Positions 47,494 through 59,082 of a stretch of 64,000 nucleotides of DNA are shown piece by piece; position 1 is the stretch's first letter, and the number at the start of each line of letters is the position of its first letter. The notes below the pieces were generated by a model, which saw only the letters and a list, made by a program, of their open reading frames with translations, made no database searches and was not told the origin of the DNA. The position numbers were made by a program, and so were the translations under genes. The DNA is from Camellia lanceoleosa (Eukaryota; Streptophyta; Magnoliopsida; Ericales; Theaceae): positions 3,472,001 to 3,536,000 of the forward strand of contig CM045762.1 in NCBI GenBank assembly GCA_025200525.1, given 5' to 3'.

Positions 47494-49536
47494 GGGCTTA
47501 CAACTTTCCAAGTCAACACTTGGTTACAACAAAAGAAGAGCTCTAACTCTTTATTAAAAACAAGCCCTTGGCTTGAGTTTACATGTAATACCAAAAAGAT
47601 AACAACAAAAGGTCTCCCACCTCTAAGTCTCCCAAGCTATGTCCTTGGAGGTGGCATATCACCTGAACCTGAAAATGATGTCCCATATAGGGTTAGCCAA
47701 TGCCCAGTAGAAATATACTAAACCAATTATGAGAAATGACTAAAACATTAGCATTTGATAAAAGGTTAACACTTGTAAACCAGCTTACAATACCTTCCAA
47801 TTTCGTGACAATGCATTCGTGTTTCATTCCACTTTCCTTTTCTTATCCAGTTTAAAATCATAAACGTGGCTCATTATCTAGCTAAATAGTTAAATAAGAT
47901 TATAACTGATAATAAAACGCTTCCATTATCCACAATTCAAATGAGACTACAACTCATGTTAAAACACTTCAATACCTCAATTATCTACATTATGCAAACG
48001 TAATTAGAATTTCGGGACTTTCACCCTAGACACTCCGGCCAACTTAGTTATCAATGGAGTCCATCCCCTATCTCCCAAACAGGTTTGAGAGTACATCCCC
48101 TATCTCCTCTCAAACCATGGAGTACATCTTCTATCTCCTCCCAAACAATATACATATATAAAGTATTTAAACACTTATCATATACAATGATCAATCAATA
48201 CACATATTCGATGTATTATTTCAACCATCATATTCAATGACATATTCCAGATGATTAGTTTCAGTTTTCCCTAATCAACATACAGTGTCTACAACAATCA
48301 AGACTATCCTCCACCGATAGCCCAAAGCAGTTATCTCTAAATAGATAATAAATTTATCAAACAGATAAAATATCAACATTTTCATAGGTAAGTGATTAGC
48401 TAATCCAACTACACCATTCAATCCTATAATTCCCCAATTTCATGATTCTCATCTTAATTTCACATTCTCATACTTTCTCAAATTAATTAAACAAATTAAT
48501 TAATCATAATAAATTAGGGCTTTTCCCCCTCTTTCAAATATCAACCCTAAGGTTCAATTTCATCACTTTAACAACAACAATTCCATTTTCCAAGGTCTAA
48601 CTCATACATGGAGTTTAACAATTCAAAACCCCCTTTTTCATAACTTTAAAATAAACCCTAACTTTCCCAAAATTACCATAATACACCATTTATACAAAAT
48701 ACATAATATCTATGTCAAAACTCATAGAAAGGAGTAGGTTATCCCTACCTCAAATGGAGAGACCAAAGGGAGAAGATGAAGAAAACTCAAGATGCTCCAA
48801 ACTCAATGATTTTCGGATCAAAACGTAGCCCATACCGAGCTCCACCTTTCTTACAAAGGAACTAAGATAGAAACTCACTAGAACTAGGTGTATTCTTAGA
48901 GAGAAGGTGTATATAGAGAGAAAAGCAGTCGAATCTAGGGTTTGTGTAAAGAAGAAGGTGAAAAAGTGAAGTGTAACCCGCTGCTGCCAACTGATATATT
49001 CAAGGCTCGCTCGAGCAAAGGAGTGGTCGCTTGAGCGACCAGATTGCTCGAGCGACCAGACACAAAGAAACCTCACTCGAGTGCAGAAAGCCTTGCTCGA
49101 GCCAACAACTCGAAGCTTCAGGTTTGCAACCCAGAAGCACACTCGAGCGCAAGAATGCTCGCTCGATCGAAGAAACCCAAAACATAGTCCTCGCTCGCTT
49201 GAGCAAAGGAAATCTCGCTCAAGCCAAGAAACACAACCTTCAAGTCCAAAACCAGACGCAGATGCATGCTCGAGCGAAGGAACCCTGGCTCGAGCGAAGG
49301 AACTAAAACACAGAGCTCGCTTGAGCGACAAAAGCCTCGCTCGAGTGAAGAAACAAAAATCTGCGCAACAACTATTGGTTTAAACTCACCACCAACCTGT
49401 AACAAACTTGCCCAACACATTCTAAAATTTGAATACAAAGAATTAAAGGACGAAAATGTAACATATGCAACAACCGACTTCCACGGGACCGAGTCCGGAA
49501 TACAACAACTAATTGAGGGAAAACCGGGATCGCTAT
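47494..49536 (-). mobile_element. G2 LTR copy b, main part
   Basis: Continues from 7709. Contains GGGCTTACA and AAGCTATG..TTGGAGG blocks near 47494-47660, AT-rich middle, donor-like TACCTCAAATGGAGA (48747-48761), the CGCTCGAGCG cluster, and ends in the shared GGGATCGCTATA. The terminus is uncertain by some 30 bases. Open minus-strand frames at 48750-49331 are low-complexity products of the palindrome cluster. Confidence 0.75.
49006..49345. repeat. Cluster of CGCTCGAGCG-type palindromes, copy b
   Basis: About a dozen variants of CTCGCTCGAGCGA, many with one change (CTCGCTTGAGCGA, CTCACTCGAGTG). Confidence 0.8.
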
Positions 49537-49616
49537 AAGCGAGACAAACCCATTGTGGTACTAACCACTTCCTATGTACCCAAAGTATTCAAACCCGGTA
49601 TGCTCTGATACCAAGT
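49537..49616 (-). other. Leader stub with initiator-Met PBS
   Basis: Eighty bases between G2 copies b and c. TGCTCTGATACCA (49601-49613) is the reverse complement of TGGTATCAGAGCA, three bases from the LTR start at 49617, so G2 is minus-strand. No gag is present here. Confidence 0.85.
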
Positions 49617-50002
49617 TGTAATGCCCTCAAAATAGAACACAAGACAGCCATTCATAAGATCCATAAACATAAAAGAACGTTGTGTTTTCATACATCAGAG
49701 TTTTCTTTACAAAAGACATTAACAAAATAAATGCCCTACGGGCTTACAGCTTTCCAAGTAACGACTTGGTTATAACAAAAGAAGAGTTCTAACTCTTTGC
49801 ATTTAAAGCCCTTGGCCTGAATTCACATTAAACACAAACAAAATATGCACAAAAAAAAAAAGCCTTCAGCCCCTAGACCTCTCAAGCTATGACCTTGGAG
49901 GCGGTATGTCACCTGTACCTAAAAAATGGTGTCCCAAGTAGGGTGAGCCAAAGCCCAGTAGAGATATGCTAAACAGTATATGAGAATTAACTAAAACATT
50001 AA

Positions 50003-50346
50003 TGTGGGAGCCAGAAAATTATAGGTACTAGCTTATTGGGCCTAACCCAAACAAAACCTACAAAGGTCCAACCCAAATAAATATCACACCCCCCATCTAT
50101 ATAAATAGGAGGCATCCCAAGTGAAAGGTATGTCTGTTCTCCCTCCACCACACACACACACCCCCTCTAATATAGATATACACTATTTCTTGATTCAGGG
50201 ACTGACTTCATCATCGGAGTACTCCCGGCCGGCAACCCCGGTTGGGTGGCACCGACTATGTTTCTCATTGCAGATCTCTGAGGTGTTCTCTTCTCTTCGT
50301 TGGATCTCCACAACATCCATGTGAGAGGATATTTCATGGTCTCACA
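50003..50346 (+). mobile_element. 5' LTR of the 5.2 kb element
   Basis: 344 bases; contains TATATAAATAGG (50098-50109), a probable TATA box, and an ACACACACACACC run. Confidence 0.88.
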
Positions 50347-50348
50347 AT

Positions 50349-50365
50349 TGGCGCCGTCTGTGGGA
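50349..50365 (+). promoter_or_regulatory. Primer binding site of the 5.2 kb element
   Basis: TGGCGCCGTCTGTGGGA two bases after the LTR; a common plant PBS type. Confidence 0.8.
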
Positions 50366-52979
50366 ACGACTGAATGAGATCAACGAAGAACACAACAAAT
50401 ATACTGCTGTAAGTAAACATATACGGGTTGCTTTGAGGTTAGTGCATTTTCGACAAAAGCAAAATCAATCCCAAGTAATACGGCCCACGGCTGGGTCTCA
50501 TTTTTATTTTGATTCAACTTGATTCGCAATATGCATATCTCCGTACATATAATATTATATCTATCTGTGATGTAAGTAAGCGTACATTGGTGGGTTGTTT
50601 TTTGAATATCAATTTTTGCCTGCTAAAACCAACAAGAACAAAATCAAAAAAGAGCATTTTCACTTTCTCTCTCTAAAACTGGGTTTCAGACTTTTGTTTA
50701 TGGGAGTTTCATTTCGGCATTGTACAAAGGGTGGCTCTGCCCAATCCACGCCTGTAATTGTTTCTTTATTTAGGAATTGTTTCTTTATTAGAAGCTTTAT
50801 ATATTCTTATGTTGCTTCGGTAATCATCCCGGCTGTTAGCGTAATCTTTGCACTCATAGGTAATTTAACATTTTTGATTCCATAGACTGCAAGAATACGA
50901 GCCAATCTTTACGGCTCGGGTTAATGCCAATAAAAATATAAATATATATACACATACTTATATATATATATATATATATATAATAATATAAGAATAAAAT
51001 TTGGTCAAACTGAGGCCATCTATATGCCTCATATTATTCGGCAATATTCCGTATTCGGCGTCGCCTCTGGCCCATCAAGATACCAACTTCTTGAACTCGC
51101 ACAAATGTTGTTCAGAACCTGTTGATCATGTGCATGAAAATAATATTTGTTGTAAAATAATAACTATTTGCATAAATATTAATATTGACTTGTATGTAAA
51201 AGATAATGTCATTAAATCCTGGCTGGGTCTTTACTCTCTCTCTCTCTCTAGAAAAATTCCATGAGTTATTATAGTAATTTATGGTCATCTTTTGACCGGC
51301 TATATATGAATCTAATTAGGAACTCCACTTGTAAGATGTGTTCTTGGTTAAGATTACAGCTATTAATATACATTCGGACTATTCGGCTAGTGTGTTGGCC
51401 TAGTAATTGCTTTCCTACTCCTTGGTCCCATTTACTTTAAGTAATTTACTTCTTGAGATTATGAGAACATGTTGCCTTTGACTGATTCACTCTCTTCGGC
51501 ATTCCTTTTTGCCCAACTAATTTTTGGAGCTTGTATTTAGCGATTTGAAAGCTGTATTATTGGCCTCATAAACAACACGTTCGGCACTTCCTAAACTAAC
51601 CACAAAGCTTGGCGCTGCTCCTTAGTATAACACTAGCACCTCGGCAAGCCAAGAGGAGTATTGCTCGGCATCAACAATTGGGTCAAGCTCGACAAGCACC
51701 AAGAGGATGGCCGTGGAAATCAACGTATAGCCAACACTAGTGTTTACACTAACCAATTGCTACACGGATTGACAACGTTCCTCGGCAAATTATTCGGCAA
51801 AAATTACGTTATAACATTTCTTATTCGGCACATTATTTTGGCACTCGGCACGGACATATTACTCGACAATATTGAGAACTCATAGGCAATTGCTCGGCAA
51901 AGCTCCAAAGCTACTTTGGTCATTTATTTGGCTTATATATTCGGCATATCAACAACTGCAAACTCACAATATATTCGGCATTTCAATTTGGCATATCATA
52001 TTAATATCAACGCCGCATCGTCTAGCAATGACAACTTATTCGGCTTTAACATCTCGGCTTGGGCATTGCTTATCAACTCAATTATACAATACTCGGCCGA
52101 ACATCATACCATATTGCTTATCCTCTGCGATTTGGTATATCATTCGGCCTATTATCAACTACATATTTACATTATTCTACAGATCTTGGCTTCGGCAACT
52201 TACCCGGTAGGTAACACTACTCGGCTGCAAGACTAGTCGGCCGCCCATAGGTCATGCACAACATTGGACAATCCCGTCTCGTTATCTATGATATTCGGCT
52301 AACAACATGTTGTCAACTTTATACGGCAACATTTTCGACTATACAACAGTCAACTTATTCGGCAACAGAGTTCATCGGCATTATGAATGCTGCATGCATA
52401 TGATCAACTACAGCGCAATATTCCGCATCAAATAATTGGCAACGTTATACTTATTCGGCACTAATACCTCGGCATAAAATTAGCATCTCGGCTTACCGAA
52501 ATCCACATCTGAACATACCACAGGATTTGCATCAGCTTAAAGATTCCAAAACCACCAACTCGAGGAGGCAAGAAGCAACCCAAGTCCGCCGAAAGTTGTG
52601 AAACGGATCACCCATGCTGAAAACTAAAATTTCAAATGCTGTCAAACTCAAGTTTTGACCATACCAATGTGAAGTACTCATTAAGACGAGTCCAACGCAA
52701 CAAACCGCGTCGAAATCGAAGCTAAAATGACGCCGTACGGGCCGATCAAAGTTTGCCCAGAATTGACAAATTTTCTGAGAACGACGAACCAGCAAACCAT
52801 GCAAGAGAAGTTATCCCATGCTTCGCGGCGCACAATTCTCAACCGATCTGAGCCATCTACTCTATTTTGGCTACAATTATGCCATCAGGAGTCTGATCAC
52901 AGCGATCCAATAGTCCTTTCCAGCTATTTGGCATATTTCGGATCCATCCGTACAGTCAGAATATGCAATTTCGGCTCGC

Positions 52980-53056
52980 AAAAAATAAAATAAAATAATA
53001 AAAAAATAATAATAATAATAATAATAACAAAAATAAATAAATAAATAAATAAATAC
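52980..53056. repeat. AAT and AAAT microsatellite
   Basis: (AAT) and (AAAT) runs with minor interruptions. Confidence 0.9.
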
Positions 53057-54210
53057 AACTACACATAAAATGCAGATTTGATTCCGATCTCACCAAAGCA
53101 CCCTACTTTGTCTCGGCTTCATTTCGATTTCGCCACGGCACCGAACAGGGGCACGGTATCCGTTTCAAATCATTATCGGCCTACTCGGCAATTTTAGCCC
53201 AAGTCAATTTTATTCTTTCCGAATAACAAATCTTATTCAAAAGCAATGGGGCAACTATACGTTGGACAATAAGCTCAACTTCACCGAATTGGCAACCATT
53301 GCCAGCCAAGTTCTTCGCAAATCCAACTCCGAAGGAATGCCGACACACCATGAAAATTAAGAAAAATCGCCAACCAAACGATCGGCACAATCACCGACCC
53401 AAGTGAAAACGGACACCGATGTTTTGACACGAGTTACTCGGCAGTGCATCAACTTTACCCGGCAAGATTATTCGACCATTATTAATTCAACATTATGCAT
53501 GATCATTATTCGGCCGTGCTTTAACTTTATTCGGCTAAACAACATTATTTATCGACTTTATGCATTGTTACACTTTATGCAGCAACATTGGCCACAGTAT
53601 TCGGTAACTTTATTCGCCTAACAACATTATTTGGCAAAATAATTGCCCACTGGGACATCAGTCAAATTTCCGCTTTCCAATTGGGGCACATCAGCCGATT
53701 ATCATCTCGGCACCTTTGATATGCATGCATACTCGGCGAACTTGGTGCAAACATTATAAACGACGTTTACTTGAGTTACAAACTCCCGTTCCTTTTCACA
53801 CAACTTGAAGTAAGCGCCCGTTTTGGGGCAATACATTACACGCTTGGCAGTTGGCAGTTTGCTTATTTTTGCATACCGTCATTTTACCAAAGCCGAATCT
53901 TCCCTACAACATAGGGCAATGGGAATCTACATTCCTTCCGACTAACACCTGTCATTCGAAAGCAATGGGGCAAGTCTACCTCGGACTAAACGCAAACCGA
54001 GCAACTCGGCAATTAAATAGTTGGCCCAATATCTACTTGGCAATTCCTTATAAGCGGAGCACTATTACTGGTGATTAACACGTCCACCTTATTCGGTACA
54101 GGATACATTATTCAAAGTCCTTGCCATATTGGCACTCGGTCGCCACTTAAAATCAGTAAAAGTCTCCGAGTACAATGTAATCTTCACACTCGGCATGGAG
54201 CACCATTAGC

Positions 54211-54600
54211 AAAGGCCTACACCCATACCTAGGGGTTAGAATACTGCGGTCTATACCTACACCCTCACCCGAGGGTTATAATATCGCAGGTCTACACCCT
54301 CACCCGGGGGTAATAATACCATGGTTCATTTTTTGATTGATATATCTACTTTATTTAAATCTGTCTTACTTGATTCAGGCAATTATTTCTGTGCTCGACA
54401 TATAGAAATATTTCTAGCTCGGCATGAAAGTCCATATTTGGAAGCAATCTTTACACTCGACAATATATTACACCCTTGCCCGGGGTTATAATACCTCGGC
54501 CTACACCCATACCCAGGGGTTAGAATATCATGCCTACACCTCGCCGGGGTCATAATACCTGCTGACCTCACTTGTCCGGGGGGTAACAATATCGTGGCCT
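54211..54600. repeat. Imperfect tandem repeats with CCTACACCC..GGGGTTA
   Basis: About six units of 40-50 bases (CCTACACCCATACCCAGGGG and variants), in two groups split by unrelated sequence at 54325-54465. Each unit has a short inverted CCC..GGG arm. Confidence 0.7.
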
Positions 54601-54659
54601 ATTGTTATGATTTGTTTGTATTCCTTTCTGGGTTTTAGCTCAACCCCCCTCATCTTATG

Positions 54660-54775
54660 ATCAACATATATACATTTATACATACATTCAAGACATACGT
54701 GCATTTATACATACATTCAAGACATATATACATTTATACATACATTCAAGCATACATGCAGTCATCCATTCATAC
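54660..54775. repeat. 32-bp tandem repeat
   Basis: Three units of CATTTATACATACATTCAAG plus spacer ACATAYRTG. Confidence 0.8.
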
Positions 54776-54902
54776 ATTTTATTCATTTATCCAAAGTGTT
54801 CTTTATCCAAAAAAAAAAAACTAACAGCTATTTGAACAGTGTAACTTGGCAAGAAAAAACTCTCATTCCTTCTATTGCAGACAATGAAAGTTTTGGGACA
54901 AT

Positions 54903-55248
54903 TGTGGGAGCCAGAAAATTATAGGTACTAGCTTATTGGGCCTAACCCAAACAAAACCTACAAAGGTCCAGCCCAAATAAATATCACACCCCCCATCTAT
55001 ATAAATAGGGGGCATCCCAAGTGAAAGGTATGTCTGTTCTCCCTCCACCACACACACACACCCCCTCTAATATAGATATACACTATTTCTTGATTCAGGG
55101 ACTGACTTCATCATCGGAGTACTCCCGGCCGGCAACCCCGGTTGGGTGGCACCGACTATGTTCCTCATTGCAGATCTACAGGGGTGCAGCTCTTCTCTTC
55201 GTTGGATCTCCACAACATCCATGTGAGAGGATATTTCATGGTCTCACA
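54903..55248 (+). mobile_element. 3' LTR of the 5.2 kb element
   Basis: 346 bases; differs from the 5' LTR mainly near 55178-55190. Confidence 0.88.
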
Positions 55249-56984
55249 ATTAACATCCGATAAATGTTTAACACAAGTAAACCATTTACATCATCTCCGT
55301 AACCAATCAACGTTTACATCATAATCAATCCACTTCCCATTATTTATCCAAATAAATTCATTGACATAGCTCAATATTATACAAACAGTTTAAAATGAGA
55401 CTACAACTCATATATCAACACTTCAATAACAACCATCATTCAACACTTCTATTTTCTTGCCATTTTACGGAACTACGTCCGAGGGAACCGGCACCCAAAT
55501 TTATATAAGATTTCAAGACTTTAACCCTGGACACTCTGGCCAACTTAATTATCAATGGAGTCCATCTCCTATCTCCTTCCACATAATGGAGTACATCCCC
55601 TATTTATAACGCCCCCAAAATAATACAATAAAGATAACTCATATGCGGAATAAATATAAGAAACAACATACTTTCATACATCAGAGTTCACTGTTTAACA
55701 ACCAGTTAATTGCCATGTAGGCGTACATCTTTCCAAGACATTGCTTGGTTACACAAATTGAGTCTCGCTCATTACATCTTAAGCTATTGGCTTTATAAAT
55801 AACAAACATACACACATAATGCATAAATGAGAAGCTCTCGCTTCCTGAAAGTCCATCCATGCTATTGCCTTAGAGGAAACATCTCACCTGCACTTGAAAA
55901 TAATATTCCCGTATAGGGTGAGCCAATAGCCCAGTAAAGATAATCTAACACAATATATGAGATTTAGCAAAGGTATAAATACCACGTGCATAAACAATAC
56001 CAATACTAAAACATCCACAAGGCCTACATATTCATATGCCACTAAGACCAAACCTCACTTCCATTTTCCTTTAATTCATTTCAAGTTCATATATAGTACT
56101 CATTTCATGAGTTAAATTCATTATCTTTCAACAACCAAAATGAGACTACAACTCAATAGTTTCCAATTATGCAAAACACACATAAACACTTCAAATCTTC
56201 CATTTTATAGATATTTCGTCCGAAGGAATCGGCACCCATGTATATTTTCTCAAATATGCCATTTTACGAATATTTCGTCTACGAGAATCGGCACCCATAT
56301 ATGTATATGATTTTGGGTCTTTTACCCAGGACAATCCGGCCAGCTTGCTTTCAGTGGAGTCCATCCCCTTTCTCCTCCCAAATAAACATACATATACAAT
56401 GCATTTATAAATATAGTCATATGCAATGACAACCAACATTTGATTAGCATTAAATCGCCTAATCCTCATGCAATTTCTACAACAATCATACCTATCCTCC
56501 ACCGATCGCCCAATACAATTATCTCTAAATAGATATTCAATCTCAAGATAAATAGTTCATTCAAAACTTCCAAAAGTATAAGATAATACATATCTAATTT
56601 CACCATCTATACCCGTAACCTTCCAATTTCACATTTTCAATGCTAATCCTAATTATTTATACAAAATAATAATTTAATCAAAATTAGGAAAAAAATCTCC
56701 CTCTTTAAAATATCAACCCAAACACCAAAACCAACTATGTTGGCACAACATAATCTTATATTCAAGCCTCATACTCATTTACCTCATATTCATCAAATAC
56801 CCCTCTTTTCATTTCACAACCAAATCCTAAATTTGTCCAAACCACAACCAAATCTCATAATCTATATACAATAAAAAATAACTAAGCTAAAAACTATATC
56901 AGAGTGTAGAAAATTCTTACCTCAAGTTTGACGAGGAAACACGCAAAAATCCAAATTTTCGATTTTGTCGGATTTTGATAATTA

Positions 56985-57214
56985 TTGATCAAAATGTTGC
57001 TCTATCCACATTCAACACAATTTCCAAGCACCCGTCAACATGGTTACCATATGCATCAAACATCTCTAATACAAGCTCCTTAACTGCATGCCCTGGAAGT
57101 AATGGCTTATCTAAATTTCTTGGTTGGGTGGTAATCCGTTGTAAGGATCTAGGAACAACTTGACATGAAATGGAAACAATAAACAACTCATCTTGTGGAG
57201 AAACAACTAAAGTG
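56985..57214 (-). pseudogene. Captured exon fragment with DAYGNHV motif, possibly GMI1-like
   Basis: A minus-strand frame of about 75 codons: EATLVVSPQDELFIVSISC, then LQRITTQPRNLDKPLLPGH and KELVLEMFDAYGNHVDG. The D-A-Y-G-N motif in a beta-strand-rich stretch is seen in Ig-like domains, and from memory the sequence resembles plant GMI1/SMCHD1-type hinge proteins; this is a weak assignment. It follows directly on the phospholipase fragment, in the same orientation, suggesting a chimera made before or within the LTR. Confidence 0.4.
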
Positions 57215-57669
57215 GCTTCATAAATCTAATTCTATACCCTCACACCATTTTGCAGAGCCTTTATGATTGGTAAGTTGCTAGCATCACTGCTCAATTGGTT
57301 CCCTGTTAGGTAGGAATTGAGACCTGTATATGTGAAATAATGTTGCAATGAAGCAGCCATATTATGGTGTATCTGTGATTTGATAGGGCCATTAAGGCCG
57401 TCGAAGAAAATGTAGTGAAAAAAATCCTCAAGGCAGAGACCATGGCCAGTGGGCTTGGTGAGGTGGTGTCGCTAGACGATTTGCTCTGCATCGGAGATGG
57501 TGTAACCTTCCTCTTTCTGAAACTCGATCAGAAACCGGAGGAGCTAATCAGCCGACATTTACGACAACCCATTCTCACTCACACTCTTAGAATACTTCGC
57601 GAACACCTCCTTCACCTCTACCAGTGGCTCTGCCTCTCTGATCTTATACTTCCTGCTAAACCCAAACAT
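57215..57669 (-). pseudogene. Captured phosphoinositide phospholipase C fragment (N-terminus and start of X domain)
   Basis: Read on the minus strand from ATG 57669 (MFGFSRKYKIREAEP): an EF-hand-like N-terminal region (EVKEVFAKYS, MSAD..LRFLIEFQKEEGYTI, DAEQIV, LCLEDFFHYIF), then the start of the catalytic X domain: HHNMAASLQHYFTYTGLNSY, LTGNQLSSDASNLPIIKAL and QNGVRV, corresponding to the plant PI-PLC sequence leading into the IELD motif. The catalytic His of the GHNSYLTGNQ motif is Leu here. Stops occur at 57559-57561, 57544-57546 and 57472-57474, and a one-base loss breaks the IELD block at about 57235. The plant enzyme hydrolyses PIP2 at the plasma membrane; this copy is a dead fragment. 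The sequence upstream to about 57960 may be its untranslated region. Confidence 0.85.
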
Positions 57670-58630
57670 ACTGTATTCCAAGCTCTCCAATTTTCCTTCC
57701 AAAGAGACCTCTCCAACAAGGAACCCAAAACCAGAAAAGGAAAAGGATACTCTTTTTCAAACAAGTATTTTCCATGCACACACATATATTACCTGAAAAT
57801 CCACATACACCCAGACCCCATATATTTAGAGTTTCATATTTTGCTCAGGATTATACTAAATTCAACGCTGACTCTTCCCTCCCATTAGCCAAGCTAGACA
57901 CTCGCCTGAGAACCCCAATTTCTAATTTTTTTGATCTTTGTCAAAACACCCAGAACAAATAAAATAATAATAATAAAAAATCCTCCTTGAAAAATTTCAC
58001 CATATCAGAAAATAGTTGGCCCCCCACGTCCAAGATAAGATGCAGCCTCCTTTGTTTAATAGCCCGCCGAAAGAGTAATAATTGACAGCCATGTGTATGC
58101 TTTGGTTCCCTCCCCTCATGCACACTACTCTCTCCATGTTATCTCTAAATAAAAATAAATATCCACTTATCACCCCCGCTGAAACATCATCATGCTATAA
58201 TATATCCCACCCATAATCCATGATCATATATTCTATTTTCCACCACCAAATTTTTATATTTTATTTGGGTCTTTACACTATCTCCTCCCAAACAATATAT
58301 ATATACAATGTATTTAAACAAGTTGTCATATACAATGACAAATTTAATCACATATACAATGTTTACATCCAACTGTTATATTCAATGACATAATTCAATT
58401 GATTAATTTCAATTTACCTAATCATCATGTAGTTTCTACAATAATCATGGCTATCCTCCACCAATAGCCCAGAACAGTTATTTCTAAATAGATAAATGAA
58501 TTCATCAAACAAATAATTTATCAACTTTTCCATAGGTGAGTGATTTATCAATTCAACTACACCATTCAATCACAATTTCCTCCAATTTTCATAATTGCTA
58601 AACCAATTTCATGTTTTCATAATTGATTTC

Positions 58631-59067
58631 TGTAAACAAAGTATGACGCAGCGGAATAAGAATTAATAAGGTCATACCTTTTTGATATAATCTGAACTTT
58701 GATGGATCTCGTGGGTAAATCAGTGCTTCCTGAATCTGGTCAATCAACCCAGCAGTGGGATGATATTACAATGGTGAATATCACCCACACAAATCACAGT
58801 GCAAATAGCTTATTGATTGTTGTTTATGGGAGAGAGTCAGTATATGGGAAAAAACAGAGATGATACGTTGTATATCTCTTAATCACCCATAACCTATATA
58901 TTAGATATATAATGTTATTATTATCTATCCATATCAGTTAATGGAGATAATATCTGTATCCTGAGTGGTTATCCTAAATAGGTTCGAATTCAAATTCAAA
59001 ACCCATTTGGATAAGGTTCAAATTCAAATGTTAAATGATCATGCAACATGGGCGCCCATTTCTAACA
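58631..59067 (-). mobile_element. Copia element 3' LTR
   Basis: Plus-strand ends TGTAAACAAAG and ATTTCTAACA; minus strand starts TGTTAGAAATGGGCGCCC. Left flank ATTTC is the probable duplication. Interrupts G2 copy c. Confidence 0.82.
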
Positions 59068-59082
59068 TCTCCCACTCGCACA
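59068..59082 (-). promoter_or_regulatory. Copia polypurine tract
   Basis: TCTCCCACTCG on the plus strand, that is CGAGTGGGAGA before TGTTAGAA, the usual copia 3' junction. Confidence 0.85.

Larger units (their letters stand above)
50366..54902 (+). other. Non-coding interior of the 5.2 kb element
   Basis: Contains TA repeats (50941-50985), a CT run (51235-51252), dozens of TCGGC words, AAT/AAAT microsatellite (52980-53056), two blocks of tandem repeats (54211-54322 and 54466-54600) and a 32-base tandem repeat (54660-54775). The purine-rich GAAAGTTTTGGGACA (54886-54900) before the 3' LTR may act as the PPT. Confidence 0.65.
50003..55248 (+). mobile_element. LTR retrotransposon without recognisable genes, 5.2 kb
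   Basis: LTRs 50003-50346 and 54903-55248, both starting TGTGGGAGCC and ending GGTCTCACA; duplication ATTAA at 49998-50002 and 55249-55253. PBS TGGCGCCGTCTGTGGGA at 50349. The LTRs differ at only a few sites, so insertion looks recent. The 4.5 kb interior has no gag, protease, RT or integrase motif in any frame I read; open frames are under 115 codons. It is very rich in TTCGGC and CTCGGCA words from 51040 to 54430. Likely mobilised in trans. Confidence 0.88.
55605..58277 (-). mobile_element. Solo LTR with captured gene fragments
   Basis: On the minus strand it starts TGTAAAGACCCAAATAAAAT and ends GGGGGCGTTATA (final CA changed). Flanking 5-mers CTATT (55600-55604) and CTATC (58278-58282) differ at one base, and the G2 LTR rejoins when it is removed. 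Related to G2: it shares the GGTGAGCCAATAGCCCAGTA and TACAACAATCAT blocks. Between a donor-like site (about 56920) and U3, roughly 56985-57960, it carries foreign exonic sequence. Confidence 0.8.
49617..58630 (-). mobile_element. G2 LTR copy c, split by two elements and cut by a third
   Basis: Segments 49617-50002, 55249-55604 and 58278-58630 join into a collinear G2 LTR once the insertions at 50003-55248 and 55605-58277 are removed. The remainder is displaced beyond the copia insertion at 58631. Confidence 0.82.

Noticed and set aside
48750..49438. Overlapping open frames on both strands up to 193 codons.
   Set aside because: Produced by the CGCTCGAGCG cluster and flanking LTR sequence; Ser/Arg/Leu low complexity on both strands.
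54211..54600. Tandem CCTACACCC units as a minisatellite gene control region.
   Set aside because: They lie inside a retrotransposon interior with no gene nearby; kept only as a repeat.
57415..57888. Plus-strand 157-codon open frame.
   Set aside because: It lies opposite the phospholipase C fragment, whose minus-strand reading matches family motifs; the plus frame is its shadow.
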